Shown one piece after another: positions 28,986 through 40,382 of a stretch of 64,000 bases of DNA (positions are counted from its first letter, which is position 1; every line of letters starts with the position of its first letter). The position numbers were made by a program, and so were the translations under genes. Source of the stretch: Trachythela sp. YZ-2020 (lineage: Eukaryota; Cnidaria; Anthozoa; Malacalcyonacea; Clavulariidae); assembly GCA_016169945.1 (NCBI GenBank), contig JADLSH010000231.1, positions 2,108,001 through 2,172,000 on the forward strand, written 5' to 3'. The notes beneath the pieces are model-generated. The model did not search any database. It saw only the letters and a list, made by a program, of their open reading frames with translations, and had not been told where the DNA came from.

Positions 28986-29179
28986 AGATCAGTGGCTTCA
29001 TGCTGACAAAATGGCGGAAACTCCAATGAGCGAGAATTAAAATGTTGATAGATTTGTATCAAATTTCACAACTTATTGCGACAAGTTTGAAGATTTTTCT
29101 ACATTTTGTGGTTAATATTGAATAGAAGGAGTGGTAGACACAGCTCAAGCATCCGAAAGACTATTTAAGTAAGGCGAAA

Positions 29180-29421
29180 TTTAGTTTGAAAACAAGAAAT
29201 CCCGTGAAGGAGTGAAGGTGAGGGCTCCAGCTATGAGTGTGATCCTGATAAAAGTGGAGTATGTTATGCAACGTATTGTTGAAAGAAATTTTCCAAATAC
29301 AGAATGGGTGTACAATAGAAGAGGCAATGATAGCATGCAGGCACAAACAGGGTCAATTGTGAAGGAAATAGAACTAAACAAGGCCATATTGGAAAAACTT
29401 GGTGAAAGTGTCTATACATAA
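29180..29421 (+). pseudogene. Coding-like remnant, unknown protein
   Basis: After an AG acceptor-like site at about 29184, an open frame of about 78 codons reads RAPAMSVILIKVEYVMQRIV, then ERNFPNTEWVYN and GSIVKEIELNKAILEKLGES, ending in TAA. The composition is protein-like (alternating hydrophobic and charged residues) and there is no nearby ATG in a good setting. Upstream fragments in other frames (LKHPKDYLSKAKFSL) suggest a decayed gene or transposon. Family not recognised. Confidence 0.35.
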
Positions 29422-29429
29422 AATATTAT

Positions 29430-30460
29430 AGAGAGCTTAAGCAAGCCACAGCCCACAGATGTACAAAATTGAATACATAATTATTGCATAAGCAGTTCTT
29501 GCTGGAAATCAAGAACAGCAGTCAGTGTAGTCTCACATTTGTGATTTGAAACAAGTACAGCAGTCACCATCTATAATAGCTTGTTTGAATTCCGATCGGT
29601 GTTCATTTATTTATACATAAATGCTACTTGCTAGAACATTCACAAGGAGCAGCATTTAATTTGCATTAGTAAATGAATTGATGCACCAAATTTGGCACAA
29701 TTAAATGAACAATAATAGGGTAAAATTAGGGATTAACATTTAACACGCTGGTTAATAAATATAAAAATTATTATTTATTATTATAATAACATCATTCAAT
29801 TTATTATTATTATTCAATTGTTATTAAGCAGTAATTAATGAGCCTCAATACATCTTCTTCTATTACTCTCCAAGGAAAACATACATTATATTTTATTATT
29901 ATATGGCAAGCATTTGTTTTGGCGTATCGCGCAATTTGATTGGTAAAAAGAGCGGTCGGAATTTCCGTATTTTGCCCCGGTATACCGGGCAATACAGTAT
30001 TATTCTTATTGCCCGAAACTTGAACACATTTAAATAATTTAAAAAAATGAAAAATAAAAAAAAAAAAAGGAAAGAAAATAACTACAAGGATAAAATCAAA
30101 GTTTTGTTAGCTCAAGTCGAAATATTAAAATTAATTTTTTTAACTAAACAGTCAAGAATATTTTTGTTTTTTTCTTTTGCAAAAGTTGTTTTTTTTTTTG
30201 ATGATTGCTCAATATCACTATATTTTCTATAAATTTTATATTTTATTCTATAAATGGTACTGTTGAGTAGTTTTACTAAGCTAAGATTAGATAAATTTGT
30301 AAAAAACTAAGACAATTTTGTATCATTGAAATTATTTTGACATTTATTTGAATTTGACTGGCTTTGAGTTTCGGACTTTGTACTTTGCCCTCGCGTGACC
30401 AATTTTTGGCAAAATGAATTGTTTTTTGTTGTCTGAAATGCCATATAATAAACAACTTAC
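29430..30460. other. AT-rich intergenic sequence, no gene seen
   Basis: Long A and T runs near 30046-30200. No coding or repeat structure that I can support. Confidence 0.45.
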
Positions 30461-30462
30461 TA

Positions 30463-30600
30463 ACTTCGACTGTTCGGTCTGTACGGTAAAATATCAAGCC
30501 TCGGTCTTGCTGTATTGACCTCGCTATCGCTCGGTCAATACAGCAAGACCTCAGCTTGATATTTTACCGTACAGACCTCACGCTCAGTTAGTAAGTAGTT
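30463..30600. repeat. Hairpin of about 135 bp (GTCTGTACGGTAAAATATCA)
   Basis: The arms GGTCTGTACGGTAAAATATC and GATATTTTACCGTACAGACC, continued by TCTTGCTGTATTGACC, meet at a CTCGCTATCGCTCGG loop. The outermost bases CTTACTAAC and GTTAGTAAG are also inverted. Confidence 0.85.
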
Positions 30601-30603
30601 ATT

Positions 30604-30895
30604 ATTTTTTGTACATGTAGCATGTCCAAAGATTTTCTCCATGACAGGTTGTCAACCTCATATTTATTATCTCCTGTCTTCGATTCATTATAAACTCTGC
30701 CAAATTCTTCAGCTTTAACAGGTATCTGTTGAATCAGATACAGGTACATGCCACTAGAAAATTGCTTAGTTTTTCATTTTTTTCATCAACCTCAGGGCCA
30801 ATGTGTATGCAACTTGGTGATGGTTTTCTCTTTAGCTTCAATAGTACCATCTGAAAAATGGCCTTGTACACTTTACCAGCAACCTGCATCAAATA
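30604..30895 (-). pseudogene. Coding-like remnant in shifting frames
   Basis: After a TTGATGCAG acceptor-like site the - strand reads VAGKVYKAIFQMVLLKLKRK in one frame. Further on another frame reads KAEEFGRVYNESKTGDNKYE and DNLSWRKSLDMLHVQK. Both look like protein but are separated by a frame change. Probably a decayed gene; family not recognised. Confidence 0.3.
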
Positions 30896-31271
30896 ATTAA
30901 ATAATTATAAGATAATTTTATTCTTATTTTTTATTTTTGTTAATATTTCCGATTTTAAATTTTAATAACAAATTCATCAGAACAAATACACTTGGGGTAT
31001 TGTTATTACAATAATTAACTTTTAGCCTCACATGAATGCATAGCCATATCTTTTTATGAAGAGGAGGCCTTCCAGAGAATATGTGATGCTTTTTGGTGAT
31101 TTTTGCCACCCCTACTCCCCTTGTGACAGCTATCATTAAACTCACAGACTTATGTGACTCTCAGCCTACCTCCCCACCCTCACAATGATATAAATAATTA
31201 GTAATTTGAGAGTGTGTGCTGGAACAACCTTTAGTCCTTTATTTATTTTTACTTCTGTCACAGTAAATTCC

Positions 31272-32279
31272 TATAGACCCATTGCACATGACGTCACATC
31301 GCCAGTGATGTATGCAACTGGAGGACAAATTAGCAATTACTATGCATATTAAAGTGCCTATGCACTTTTGTTAAAAATTACAGCTCCAATGATGAAGAAT
31401 GGCGTTTATAGTTTATTCATATCTCATCTCATTCCCAAGTTATCGCACTTTGTATATTTTGATTTGTGACGTCACTAGTTGTGCTTGAGATAGTGGCAAT
31501 AACAAGAAAATCTGATATCTTAGTGATGATTTAATAAAATTCAATGAAACTTGGCACACTCAGTGGGTGCACCCACGTGAGTATTTTGGAGTGGTCATGT
31601 GGTTGTCATGGCAACACACTAGTCCCCAGTCTCTTCACGTCCTTTTTCCAAATTTCCTCCTCTAACCTTCGTGCAGAGGACGTTTGCTTATTTCATAGGT
31701 TTAAACTTGTCACAACACCTGTACATACTATAGTAATAAGCGCAAATTGCAGAAATTGGTTTTGATTTCGTTGGAGACAGATCATATAGCAAATGCACGA
31801 GAACTCGAGAAGGGACTAGTGCATTGCCATGACAACCATAGAAACAACCCAAAATGGTCACTTAGGTGCACCAACAAAGTGTGCCAAGTTTCATTGAATT
31901 CTACTAAATCATCACCAAGATATCAGACTTTCTTGTTATTGCCACTATCTCAAACACAACCAGTGACGTCACAAATCAAAATATACAAAGTGCGATAACT
32001 TGGGAATGAGATGAGATATGAATAAACTGTAAACGTCATTCTTCATCATTCGAGGTGTACTTTTTAACAAAACAATAAAAAATCAGGCAACAGTTTCGTT
32101 GCATAGGCACTTTAAATATAAATTTTGTAAACAGAGCAAATTTGGTAAAACTTTAATACTTTTTAGTATTATTTTTTTTTTATTTAATACAATAATACTT
32201 TTTAGTATTATTATTTTTTATTTAGGGGGCATCTGGAGGACACTTTGAGGATTTGTGACGTCAGTGCAATGGGTCTATA
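31272..32279. mobile_element. 1-kb foldback element with TATAGACCC ends
   Basis: Ends TATAGACCCATTGCA and TGCAATGGGTCTATA, with long inverted arms (shared GTGACGTCAC, TATCTCATCTCATTCCCAAG and AACTTGGCACACT). TA at each end could be a Tc1/mariner-type TA duplication. The open frames inside are by-products of the arms. Confidence 0.8.
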
Positions 32280-32404
32280 CCTACATTTACAGGTTTCTCA
32301 TTCAAGTGTTTGTTGACTTTAGTCGACTCTAGTCGAGAAATATCAAGGTACATAGTAGAAGGTGTTAGTGGATGGAATACTCGAACAGAAATTTATATAC
32401 ATTT

Positions 32405-32522
32405 TTAGACCTAGCCAGGAGCAGTTGCGAAAAATGCAACTTAGGCCCTCTGGCAGGAATTGAACCTGCAGCCCCGTGATTCTGGTGCAGCGCTCTAACC
32501 AACTGAGCTACAGAGTCCAGTT
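32405..32522 (-). repeat. tRNA-derived SINE
   Basis: On the - strand it begins GACTCTGTAGCTCAGTTGGT (A box TAGCTCAGTTGG). The B box is GGTTCAATTCC within a perfect T-arm, then CAGAGGGCC and a short hairpin tail (AGTTGCATTTTTCGCAACT). The anticodon arm does not pair and the acceptor stem has mismatches, so this is a SINE head rather than a working tRNA. A truncated relative is at 6696-6750. Translation gives the well-known false VAQLVRAL..GSIPAR peptide. Confidence 0.8.
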
Positions 32523-32707
32523 GCTGAGCTATTAACCGCAAGTTTGGTACATAATATAAGATGGGAGTGATGCCAGTATATGGTGTATGGGTAAATATCA
32601 AGATTTTTCTCGGCATCTCGTTCAATAAGATTAATAAAATTATTATTAATCTTACATAATATATAATTTTCAAATATGGATTTGTATAAACGTTGTCTTG
32701 CTCTATT

Positions 32708-32905
32708 TCAGTTCGTCTGTCACATTTAATACACTGCATGTGGTACTTCCTCCTGCTTGTGTGACAATAGGTGACTCTTGTTTAAGCACTCCCCTCCTCT
32801 CCACCCAAAGCATCATATATTTTGTGAGTTGGCCAGATTGTCCTGATGGGTGCACCCTAACTAAGGCTTTTAGATTTTGTATTTGAGGTGTTTGAGGTAA
32901 GCCAA
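32708..32905 (-). pseudogene. Coding-like remnant, unknown protein
   Basis: A - strand frame open for about 65 codons reads QNLKALVRVHPSGQSGQLTK, YMMLWVERRGVLKQESP and TTCSVLNVTDELK before TAG. The composition is protein-like but there is no start codon in place. It may belong to the same decayed gene or transposon as 30604-30895. Family not recognised. Confidence 0.35.
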
Positions 32906-33316
32906 CCTATACTATAATATTTGCGCTTCAGGTCTTCGACATCTCATGAAATAAAACACTTTGAAACAAAAGTAATCTATAAAGTATGTATATATATACA
33001 GTGACAATGAAAAATTGTACAAACACATAACGTACTGTAAACATTGCTAATGTACTATGACTAGATCGTGCTGTTTCGCCTGTTTGGCCAGTTTGGGTGT
33101 TTAATACTAAATAGTTGCCCTCAATTTTTGTCATTCTTGAAATAAATTATTATAATTCCTTTGACTTCATGTTTTATCTATATTGTATGGACATAATATC
33201 TTTAAATACTTACATTGATTTGTAGATATTCGGCATATCCCTCCATGTTTACAAATTCTGACGATTCCGCCATATTGGAAACATTTTGTGCTAGTCCTCT
33301 AGCGCCACTGAGCTAA

Positions 33317-33695
33317 TTAGGGACCTTAAGATCTACGACGACGCGGCAGTCGACAACGCTATATAAATATGTGAATATAAAGAGACCGTGATTGAACAAC
33401 GTTCTTGTTTTAGCTCACAGCTTTTTATTCATGACTTTTAAAACGTTTCAACTGCAGTTATCGACTACAATGCAGGCTGTAAAAACAAACGTGAAATGCA
33501 GCTATTCATCCTTCTGACTTGCCGTCGTCCTGAGGACGTAAAAATGCTCTAGTTGGCGTCGTGAAAAAGACAGAGACGACGTCGAGAATTTTCTTGGGAC
33601 TACAAGTTTTTCCATTGCTTTATTACAAGCGAAAAACTTCATTGTTAGAAGGACCGCGTCGTCGCCGTTGGCGTTGTAGATCTTAAGCTCCCTAA
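33317..33695. mobile_element. MITE with TTAGGGACCTTAAGATCTAC ends, inserted in another repeat
   Basis: TTAGGGACCTTAAGATCTAC and the inverted right end GTAGATCTTAAGCTCCCTAA are about 380 bp apart. GACGACG triplets follow inside both ends. The left flank CCACTGAGCTAA and right flank TATATCTGGAGG together form the start of the CCACTGAGC repeat, whose uninterrupted form lies at 33728. Confidence 0.85.
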
Positions 33696-33696
33696 T

Positions 33697-34165
33697 ATAT
33701 CTGGAGGGCGTGCTGCTAATGTATGCCCACTGAGCTAAATATATCTGGAGGACGTGCTGCTAATGTATGCCATGCAGAAAAGTGAAGCCAAAAACATGGC
33801 GGATTTTGACGTCATATGACGCCATTACCATAACGACTGGTCCCAAATGCCAATGGTAATTACCACTGACCAGGCTCAATTCTGAGCACGCTACAATATT
33901 CAAACCCCCCTGGTTTTTGAAAAAATATAAATTTAACCAGCTTTTGCCGTGAAATCGATGTTTTGGAGTTTTCGATATATTTTTTCGACCTTTAACAATT
34001 TATTTGAAGACGTACAAGTCGTACACGATATTCTCGTCCATGAAAGACAACAAAGATTAAAACCTCGAGAAATGTGGGAAAAGACTGTGTTTGAACTTTG
34101 AAGCGATGCTGCAGTACTTAGCCAGTAGCCCAGTATAGCTGACAGGTATATTTTATTAATTTCAC
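33697..34165 (+). repeat. CCACTGAGC repeat arm (possible left end of a THAP-type transposon)
   Basis: Contains two starts of the family (interrupted at 33305, intact at 33728), separated by a local duplication of GGCGTGCTGCTAATGTATGC. It runs through AAAGTGAAGCCAAAAACATG and GAGCACGCTACAAT. The family is inverted at 39110-39248. Confidence 0.6.
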
Positions 34166-34299
34166 CGTTCACATATACCTCGACATAACTATGGATATCT
34201 CGTGAAAAAATGGCAAGACTAATGATAAAATATACTTTATTTGTTATAATTGTTTATAAGCAAACCGTCCCCTTGTACAGCATGAGTATTAACAATGTC

Positions 34300-34560
34300 C
34301 TAGATTTTAGCCATGAGTATTTGTAGAAACTAGTCCAACCACAATACTATAAGCTTTGTGATTTGGTGCCCCAATCTTTAAGATTCTTAGGTTGGGGATA
34401 TTCTTCATTTACCACAACTGTGGTGATTGTATTTCCTACATTTTCTGATATGACTTTCTATCATGAAGACATGAACTAGTGAAGAGTATCAGGGATACTT
34501 GCCCACAAGTGCATGCACCCACAGTTCTAGTGTATCAACAATCTTTTGTTCTCTTGCCAG
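34300..34560 (-). pseudogene. Coding-like remnant between the inverted arms
   Basis: The - strand reads LAREQKIVDTLELWVHALVG in one frame and VGNTITTVVVNEEYPQPKNL continuing KDWGTKSQ in another, with a stop between. These may be decayed exons of the element that carries the THAP fragment; this is inference. Confidence 0.3.
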
Positions 34561-34829
34561 GATATACTAAATGCTTTACCCCTTTAACAACTGATTGTAC
34601 CCTATCATGGAAGAGTAAAATTGTCTGGCGTTTGACAGAGTAAAATACTCCCAGACACTGGCAAATTGTTTTGTTAACTCACTAACAGTGTTTTCAGTAA
34701 TTATTGTCATAGCAGGCTGAATTTCAAAAATAGGTGTCTGTGCTCAAAATTTCCAGATGAAAGACAGATATAGATTTTGCAAATAAATAAAGAAATAGGC
34801 AGCTTTGAAAGGCCTAATAGCATAGACAG

Positions 34830-34925
34830 ATTTTCATCCCCGAGCCAACGGCGCGAAGCGCCGTTCCGGGCGATAGCCCGGGGCGAGGGTACTAATTCCG
34901 CTCGGCTATTTATTACACCGTACCC
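34830..34925 (-). repeat. GC-rich hairpin repeat, copy 2
   Basis: Contains GGCGCGAAGCGCC and CCGGGCGATAGCCCGG hairpins and the inverted GGGTACTAATTC-GCTCGG core seen at 24843-24912. Confidence 0.65.
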
Positions 34926-35099
34926 GGGAAAAAAGGAAAGCTATGCGAAACCAAAGTTCCTGGCGTGTGGCTATGTTTCATGGGTGTCATGGGTGAACGT
35001 TTTCGCGAATTTCGTGAACTTTTCGTGGACATCGCGTGGGCTGTTATTGTCAAGTTATTGTCATTTGTCAGGAGCGGAATGAGCGAATATTTCAAAATC

Positions 35100-36230
35100 G
35101 CTTTTAAGGACTTTATAAATAGGAGCTGTGAGGCGAATTTTATCGCTTTTGCTTTACATAAAAGGATAAGAAGAGATATATGAGCGAAAAAAGTAAAATA
35201 TAAGGCGAGATTGTGATAATTATTGATTTATTTGTTCATGGCATATATTTATCATTGTTGTTTTAAAAACTGTTGCTTTATATAAATAGTCAGTCTCGTT
35301 TAATTCCAGTTTAAGTATCCTATATTTTATGTTACAAAAAGCTATAAATTAAAATGAAAGCGGAGCCATTTTTACGAGAGAATTGTATACTTTCAACCGC
35401 AAGATTTCATTTCAAAAAGGAATTTATAGGTAAATGCAGTTTTGTTTTATGAACTTTACGAAACGTTTTATATTGAACGGACGGTTGAATTTTTCAATTT
35501 TACATTAAAATAAAATATTAGAATGCATAATAACATACCTACATGATATATTTCAGTATTCTATTGTTAAAACCATTAATATTTTAACTACATTGCCGGT
35601 TTTGTAGTGTAATTTGTACGCTAAAAACTGTAAAAGAAATTTTCTTACTGATCGTGTTGCCACTTGCCATGACTACAGTGCTTCCACAGTTTGAAACAAA
35701 TTTCCATTGTTTATCCTAATTGCAAAAATCCTTAAAATTCCTTTATATTTAAATTTCTTCCAGTTTTCCTTTGTTTTCCTTCCAAACTATTACAGTAAGA
35801 TGATTAAAATTGTTATGGCACATTTGAGATGAAAGGAAACACTTAGTATTTACGTCAAGTACTCCATTTAAATGGTCATATCCTTTGGAGGGGGGGGGAG
35901 GATTCAATATCGTTTTCCCCGTCAAATTTTGTCTGAAAATTCGAAACCCAGATATAAACAGACTCGGTCAGTAGGATACTAATTTACCGAATGCCATTTC
36001 CAGTAGTAAAAATTCTGGTGCAACTGCCATATTTTCCAGTTAAGCAATTAAAAAATCCTAGTTCTCGTAGTCTCTTTTTACCCCTTCACGATCGCATTCT
36101 GACTAAGTCTATTCTGGTTTTGAACAAATCATCCTTTGTATGCAGATTTTGCAACGAAAAGCTTAGAAATGTTTAGGAACTGTCGTTGTTTAGCTGTGGC
36201 GAGGGGTTACTGCATGCATGTATTTCTAGT
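35100..36230. other. AT-rich sequence, no gene seen
   Basis: No coding exon, RNA gene or bounded repeat that I can support. Confidence 0.45.
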
Positions 36231-36239
36231 ATTTATTAC

Positions 36240-36360
36240 TAGGGGGGTGCTAGAAGTTTAGGGGGGTGAGCTGGTGAGGTAGCACAAGGCGTCACCAAAC
36301 GTTGCACGCTCAGCCCCCAGTGAGGTCCAGGGGTGGAGCCGGTAATAGGCAGCGGTAAAC
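36240..36360 (+). repeat. Diverged G-rich fragment of the hAT MITE interior
   Basis: AGGGGGGTGCTAGAAGTTTA followed by GGGGGGTGAGC resembles the inside of 16809-17159, but neither terminal repeat is present. Confidence 0.4.
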
Positions 36361-36387
36361 CGTCGGTAACAGCTTCTTATTGAAAAC

Positions 36388-36920
36388 ACTGCATTAACTG
36401 GCAGTACCCTAGTACATATACAAAGGAAACATAAAGCCAGATTTCCATTAAATTACAATCGCAAACAGTCTATTTTTACAATTTTGCAACAAGACAATTG
36501 TGACAATTACTATTTGAGCCATTATCTGAAGAGTAAAATTAGCCTTTCTCACACCACCATTTCTGGGGTACTGCCTTCTCCAGATCAGATACTGTAAGCA
36601 CTGAAAATGTGATTTTCCATAAAACAGTGTAGTTGTAAGTATAATATAAGTAGGATTTTTCACAGCATTTATAAAACAGTACCCCAAAAATGGCAGATTT
36701 GGGCCTTTGTGAGAAAGGCTAATTTTCTGGCATTGGATAGTTAAATACTAAAGTAGGGGTCTTTGCCAAATAATAGGTTAACAAGAGACACTGGCAGATA
36801 GTTTTCTTAACCCATTAACTGGGAGTACCTTACCACAGACTAGTAAATATGTTTGCCGTTAGACAAAGGAAAATACTAAAGTAACGCATCTAGGCGCTTT
36901 GTCAGCTAATGGGTTAATGG
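36388..36920. repeat. Repeat with CATTAACTGG motifs and a palindromic insert
   Basis: CATTAACTGGCAGTACC (36391) and CATTAACTGGGAGTACC (36825) are direct repeats. Between them the arms AAAATTAGCCTTTCTCACA (36534) and TGTGAGAAAGGCTAATTTT (about 36708) are inverted around GGGGTACTG/CAGTACCCC, forming a MITE-like element of about 190 bp. Confidence 0.6.
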
Positions 36921-37589
36921 AACCCAGGCTTGACTAACAGAACAAATCAGTAAGTCACAGTAATTTATAAAGATATATTTGTAACAAAAGGAGGATAAAT
37001 TCATTTTAGCAACAAACAACCACAAACAATCACAAACAATTAAATAAGTTACTTTTTCCTTGGATTTTGCAAAAAAAAAAACCCATGGGGATTTGACATT
37101 TTTGATTGAGTGAGTATCAAATTCCCCGTCCACAGGTCAAAAATCTCTATCAAGTTGGAAAGAGACCTCAGTGGCGAGTCACTACTCACTTGCATTGCAT
37201 CGGCTGATTGGTATGCAATACTATGCATGGTGTCAAATTCCCTTGGTTTGTCCCTCCCTTTGGACTTAACATTGACAGGTGCATAAAGGTTAAGCCAATC
37301 ACAGAGCAAAATGTGTAAAGTTACTATAAAGTTGTCATTACATTGTTATGCCAGACAGTACTTTTAAATATTATTTGATATTTCATTTAAATACATTTCT
37401 ATCTGTACTAGTGTGAAATTGTTCCATAATTATATAGGTTTTAATAGAGACAGACGATTCGGAACAGACTTGTCCAACAATCGGAAAGGCATGTGCCTCA
37501 TATCCAGCATACTATTCCTATATATTGAAATTATAAAATGTTATTAGTTGTTAAAACATGTGGGGTCATGCAAAATTGGGAAAAATATA

Positions 37590-37830
37590 TTGTATTGGTG
37601 GGTTTCACCACATGTTACAGGGCAACAGATGGTGGTCAACAGCAACTTCAGAAATGGCACTTATAGGAGCAAGGAAATTAAACTACATCTCTCAATTTTA
37701 TATATTTGCTTTCAAATACAAGACTACTATGTATAATGAAAACAATTATCATTATTTTTTCACTTTGATAAATGCAGGTTGACCACCATTTGCTGCATGG
37801 TAATGCTCAGTGAAACCCACCTACACTGTA
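37590..37830. repeat. Foldback repeat with GGTGGGTTTCA / TGAAACCCACC ends
   Basis: The left arm GGTGGGTTTCACCACATG..CAGATGGTGGTCAAC is inverted on the right as GTTGACCACCATTTGCTGCA..TGAAACCCACCT. Fragments of the same end (GACCACCATCTGCTG, GACCACCATCCCCTG) occur near 799 and 23416. Confidence 0.65.
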
Positions 37831-38463
37831 CAACATTATGACTTGAATAAAGAATTAATAGTACATATGTGATGTACAGTCTGATGTACAGGCAAACTGG
37901 CCCCAAAGGCCACATTGTGACAGCGACCTAATTCAAATGAAGTAAAAATATTTTTTTAATATTCAGAGACTGGTTTGGGTGGGTGTGTGTCAATCTCGTA
38001 CCCAGGGCCCGCCCGCCCGATTTTTTTTAGTCTGGTGTTCATAAAATTATAGTGGATACTGTCCATCCATAGCTTACATTTTCAATTTTGCATACTGAAA
38101 ATATGTAACATATTTCAATTCCTATAAACCCCCTGCTTCTATTTCAAGGTCTTGCAATTTTGGTAAACCTAACCCTTTCTCCTTTTAGGGGTTTCACCTT
38201 TCTTGAGCCATTGAACCATGAATGAACCATTGAACCAACAAAATGAACCATTGAAGCATAATGGATCCATACAGCATTGGGTTAACCAGCTGGCCTATCT
38301 ACCTTACATTACCTTACACTCTTGTAAAATCTATCATTAAGCCACATTAATGCAGCCTACTTTATTATTTTACTCAATTTAATGCCAGACAATTTAACTT
38401 ATCAAGGAGAAAGTGTTGGGCATAAAAGCAAAATTATGCATTTAAAAGAGCAAAAGCACGAAC

Positions 38464-39020
38464 CTGAGAGTTCTGAGATATTGTTGACACAGCATCTGGC
38501 AGCAGCATCATTCTTTGCCCAACCTGTTGCATCCTGTCCACACTGAAATGAGCAAAGATGACTTCCTTTCGTCGGAAATAAACTCAACTACTGCTTTATA
38601 GGTTTTGATGCCATTTCCCACATAAAATGAGAGTCCTATCCAGTCTATCTACTACTGCACAAAAATATAAAAAAATATGGAAATGAAAAAAACTATTATA
38701 TACAGCTTGATGCTGCTATAAACAAAGTTGACAAACCGAAAATTTTGCATGACTATACAAAACATTAGCTAAATTTTATCAATGAAAAGAGATAGCTAGG
38801 TTTATAAGCTTTATACATGGCAATTTTTTGTTTAAAAACGATTTTTACGCCATTTCTGCTTGTACAATTTACACTATGTGAAAATTAAAATTGAGCCTTT
38901 GTGCATAGGCCTGCAGTAAAAACTACAAAGTATAAAGAGTTTCATGGATTCTTACCGGTGAGGAGAAATATTTTTCTTTGATAAAGAATTGTGGCTGCCA
39001 AATGCGCTGCAAAAAGGCAT
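38464..39020 (-). pseudogene. Decayed THAP-domain gene, two exons (P-element-like)
   Basis: Exon 1 complement(38956-39020) reads MPFCSAFGSHNSLSKKNISPH and ends at a good donor (CACCG|GTAAG). This matches the THAP start (C-x-A-x-G-C-x-N...SFHRFP), except that the second zinc-binding cysteine is Ser. Exon 2 (about complement 38464-38590) reads AHFSVDRMQQVGQRMMLLPD then AVSTIS, matching the CSxHF...L..AVPTIF end of THAP domains, with the Cys before A-H-F lost and a stop early in the joined frame. THAP domains occur in P-element and THAP9-type transposases. Coding-like bits at 34300-34560 and the inverted CCACTGAGC arms at 33.7 and 39.2 kb fit a dead transposon, but no transposase core was recognised. 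Confidence 0.6.
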
Positions 39021-39109
39021 TTTTCTCTCGTCGTTGTTGGATAAACAGCAAGGGCGGGAAAAAGTACATAAAAATATTAAAATATTTGTGCAAAAACCAG
39101 GGGGGCAAA

Positions 39110-39248
39110 AATTTGTTTGAAGCTTAGGATCGCGGTTTGTCAGTGGTAATTGCCATGGACATTTGGGACCAATGACGTCAGCAAATGCCGAAATCCCCCA
39201 TGTTTTTGGCTTCACTTTTCACTGCCGTGCACGTCCTCCAGTAATATA
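39110..39248 (-). repeat. CCACTGAGC-family arm, inverted relative to 33697-34165
   Basis: On the - strand it reads ATATTACTGGAGGACGTGC, AAAAGTGAAGCCAAAAACAT, GACGTCATTGGTCCCAAATG and CCCCCCTGGTTTTTGCA, the same order as the + copy at 33728-33920. Confidence 0.65.
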
Positions 39249-39361
39249 GTATAACTCGCGCGCATTTCATTCGGTGACGTCACGGAAATATAGAACGCGC
39301 GTATAGAGGACTAGGGACTAGTCTGAAGCTGCCGACCGCGCAGGGGGCTTGGGCACGACAG

Positions 39362-39413
39362 CGTCCAATAATAGTTTTTTTGGATCGAAGTTCGATTATT
39401 ACTATTATTGGAC
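39362..39413. repeat. Small hairpin GTCCAATAATAG / CTATTATTGGAC
   Basis: Perfect 12-bp outer arms with further pairing inside (TCGAAGTTCGA). Confidence 0.8.
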
Positions 39414-39419
39414 GCCGAT

Positions 39420-40370
39420 GACGTCATCAGTAGAAGTAACGTGAGAACTACCGTGTATTGAGAATTATCCAGGGCTTTTTTATTTTTTTCTCCCTTTGTC
39501 ACCGCTTATTAAATTTTTCTCGGAATTGTCAATACAATATGAACAAAATTATAATAGTTTTAAATCCAAAGTCTGTCAGAAAGCAAGAAAAAGTAGACCT
39601 AAACGAGATGGAAAAAGCCAGCCAACAAATAACAACGGGATCCATAAACGGCGAATAAAGACTCGTAGCTGTTTCTGAGTTTGAAATATACTTTTTTGCT
39701 TGAAAGTTCGCATTCAACGGCGACAAGAAACGCGAAAATCTGTGCTATTTTGACATTTAAAGGTACAAAAACTGTATTTAAACACAAACCAAACCAAATT
39801 TATCCACAGTTCTAGGTGGATTGATTTAGATAACACTTTGTGTACAGTTTTTAAGCTGTCAAGATGCAACGACAAAAACCTACACAAATACGACATGTTT
39901 ATGCATTTCTTGACAGTTTGTCTGAGAAAATTTTTAACCACCAACCACTGAATTAGCAAAAAACACAAAAATATTCAAACAGTACCTTCAAACAAAAACT
40001 GCCCGATATATTTGGTTCAAGATGAAAAATCAACTTGACAGCCAATGTCGTCAAAGCAGCTTGACAAAAACCCTTCGCTTTTATACCGAATCCAGGTCAA
40101 AAGTGAAGCAGAACAACGAAAAACCAATCTGTCTATCGTTGTGCACCATATTTGAAAAATTTTCAACAGTTTTTGTGCCTTTTTAATCCCTAATTTTTGT
40201 TGAGTTGCAAGTTTTTCGCTCCTTCGCCGGCCAGAATTCAAGCTTGTAGTTGTTGCCAAGCAATGAAAACATTGAAAAGCTTGCGAGTGACGTCAGTGAT
40301 TACATGTTAGGAGAATATCAACATTGATCTTTGAACAAAATTGTTTACTGTGCTTATCTACCACTTATAA
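39420..40370. other. Intergenic sequence, no supported gene
   Basis: Several short frames exist on the - strand, including one with an ATG at 40259 (MATTTSLNSGRRRSEKLAT...). No domain, splice site pair or neighbour supports them. Confidence 0.4.
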
Positions 40371-40382
40371 TAAAAAAAAATT

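Noticed and set aside
31544..31998. Two + strand frames of 73 and 83 codons
   Set aside because: They lie in the arms and centre of the foldback element at 31272-32279 and have no recognisable domain.
32445..32518. Functional tRNA gene
   Set aside because: A and B boxes and T-arm are good, but the anticodon arm does not pair and the acceptor stem has mismatches; a truncated relative with the same tail at 6696 marks it as a SINE.
32365..32739. 124-codon - strand frame with VAQLVRAL and GSIPAR
   Set aside because: This peptide is the usual false translation of tRNA or SINE sequence.
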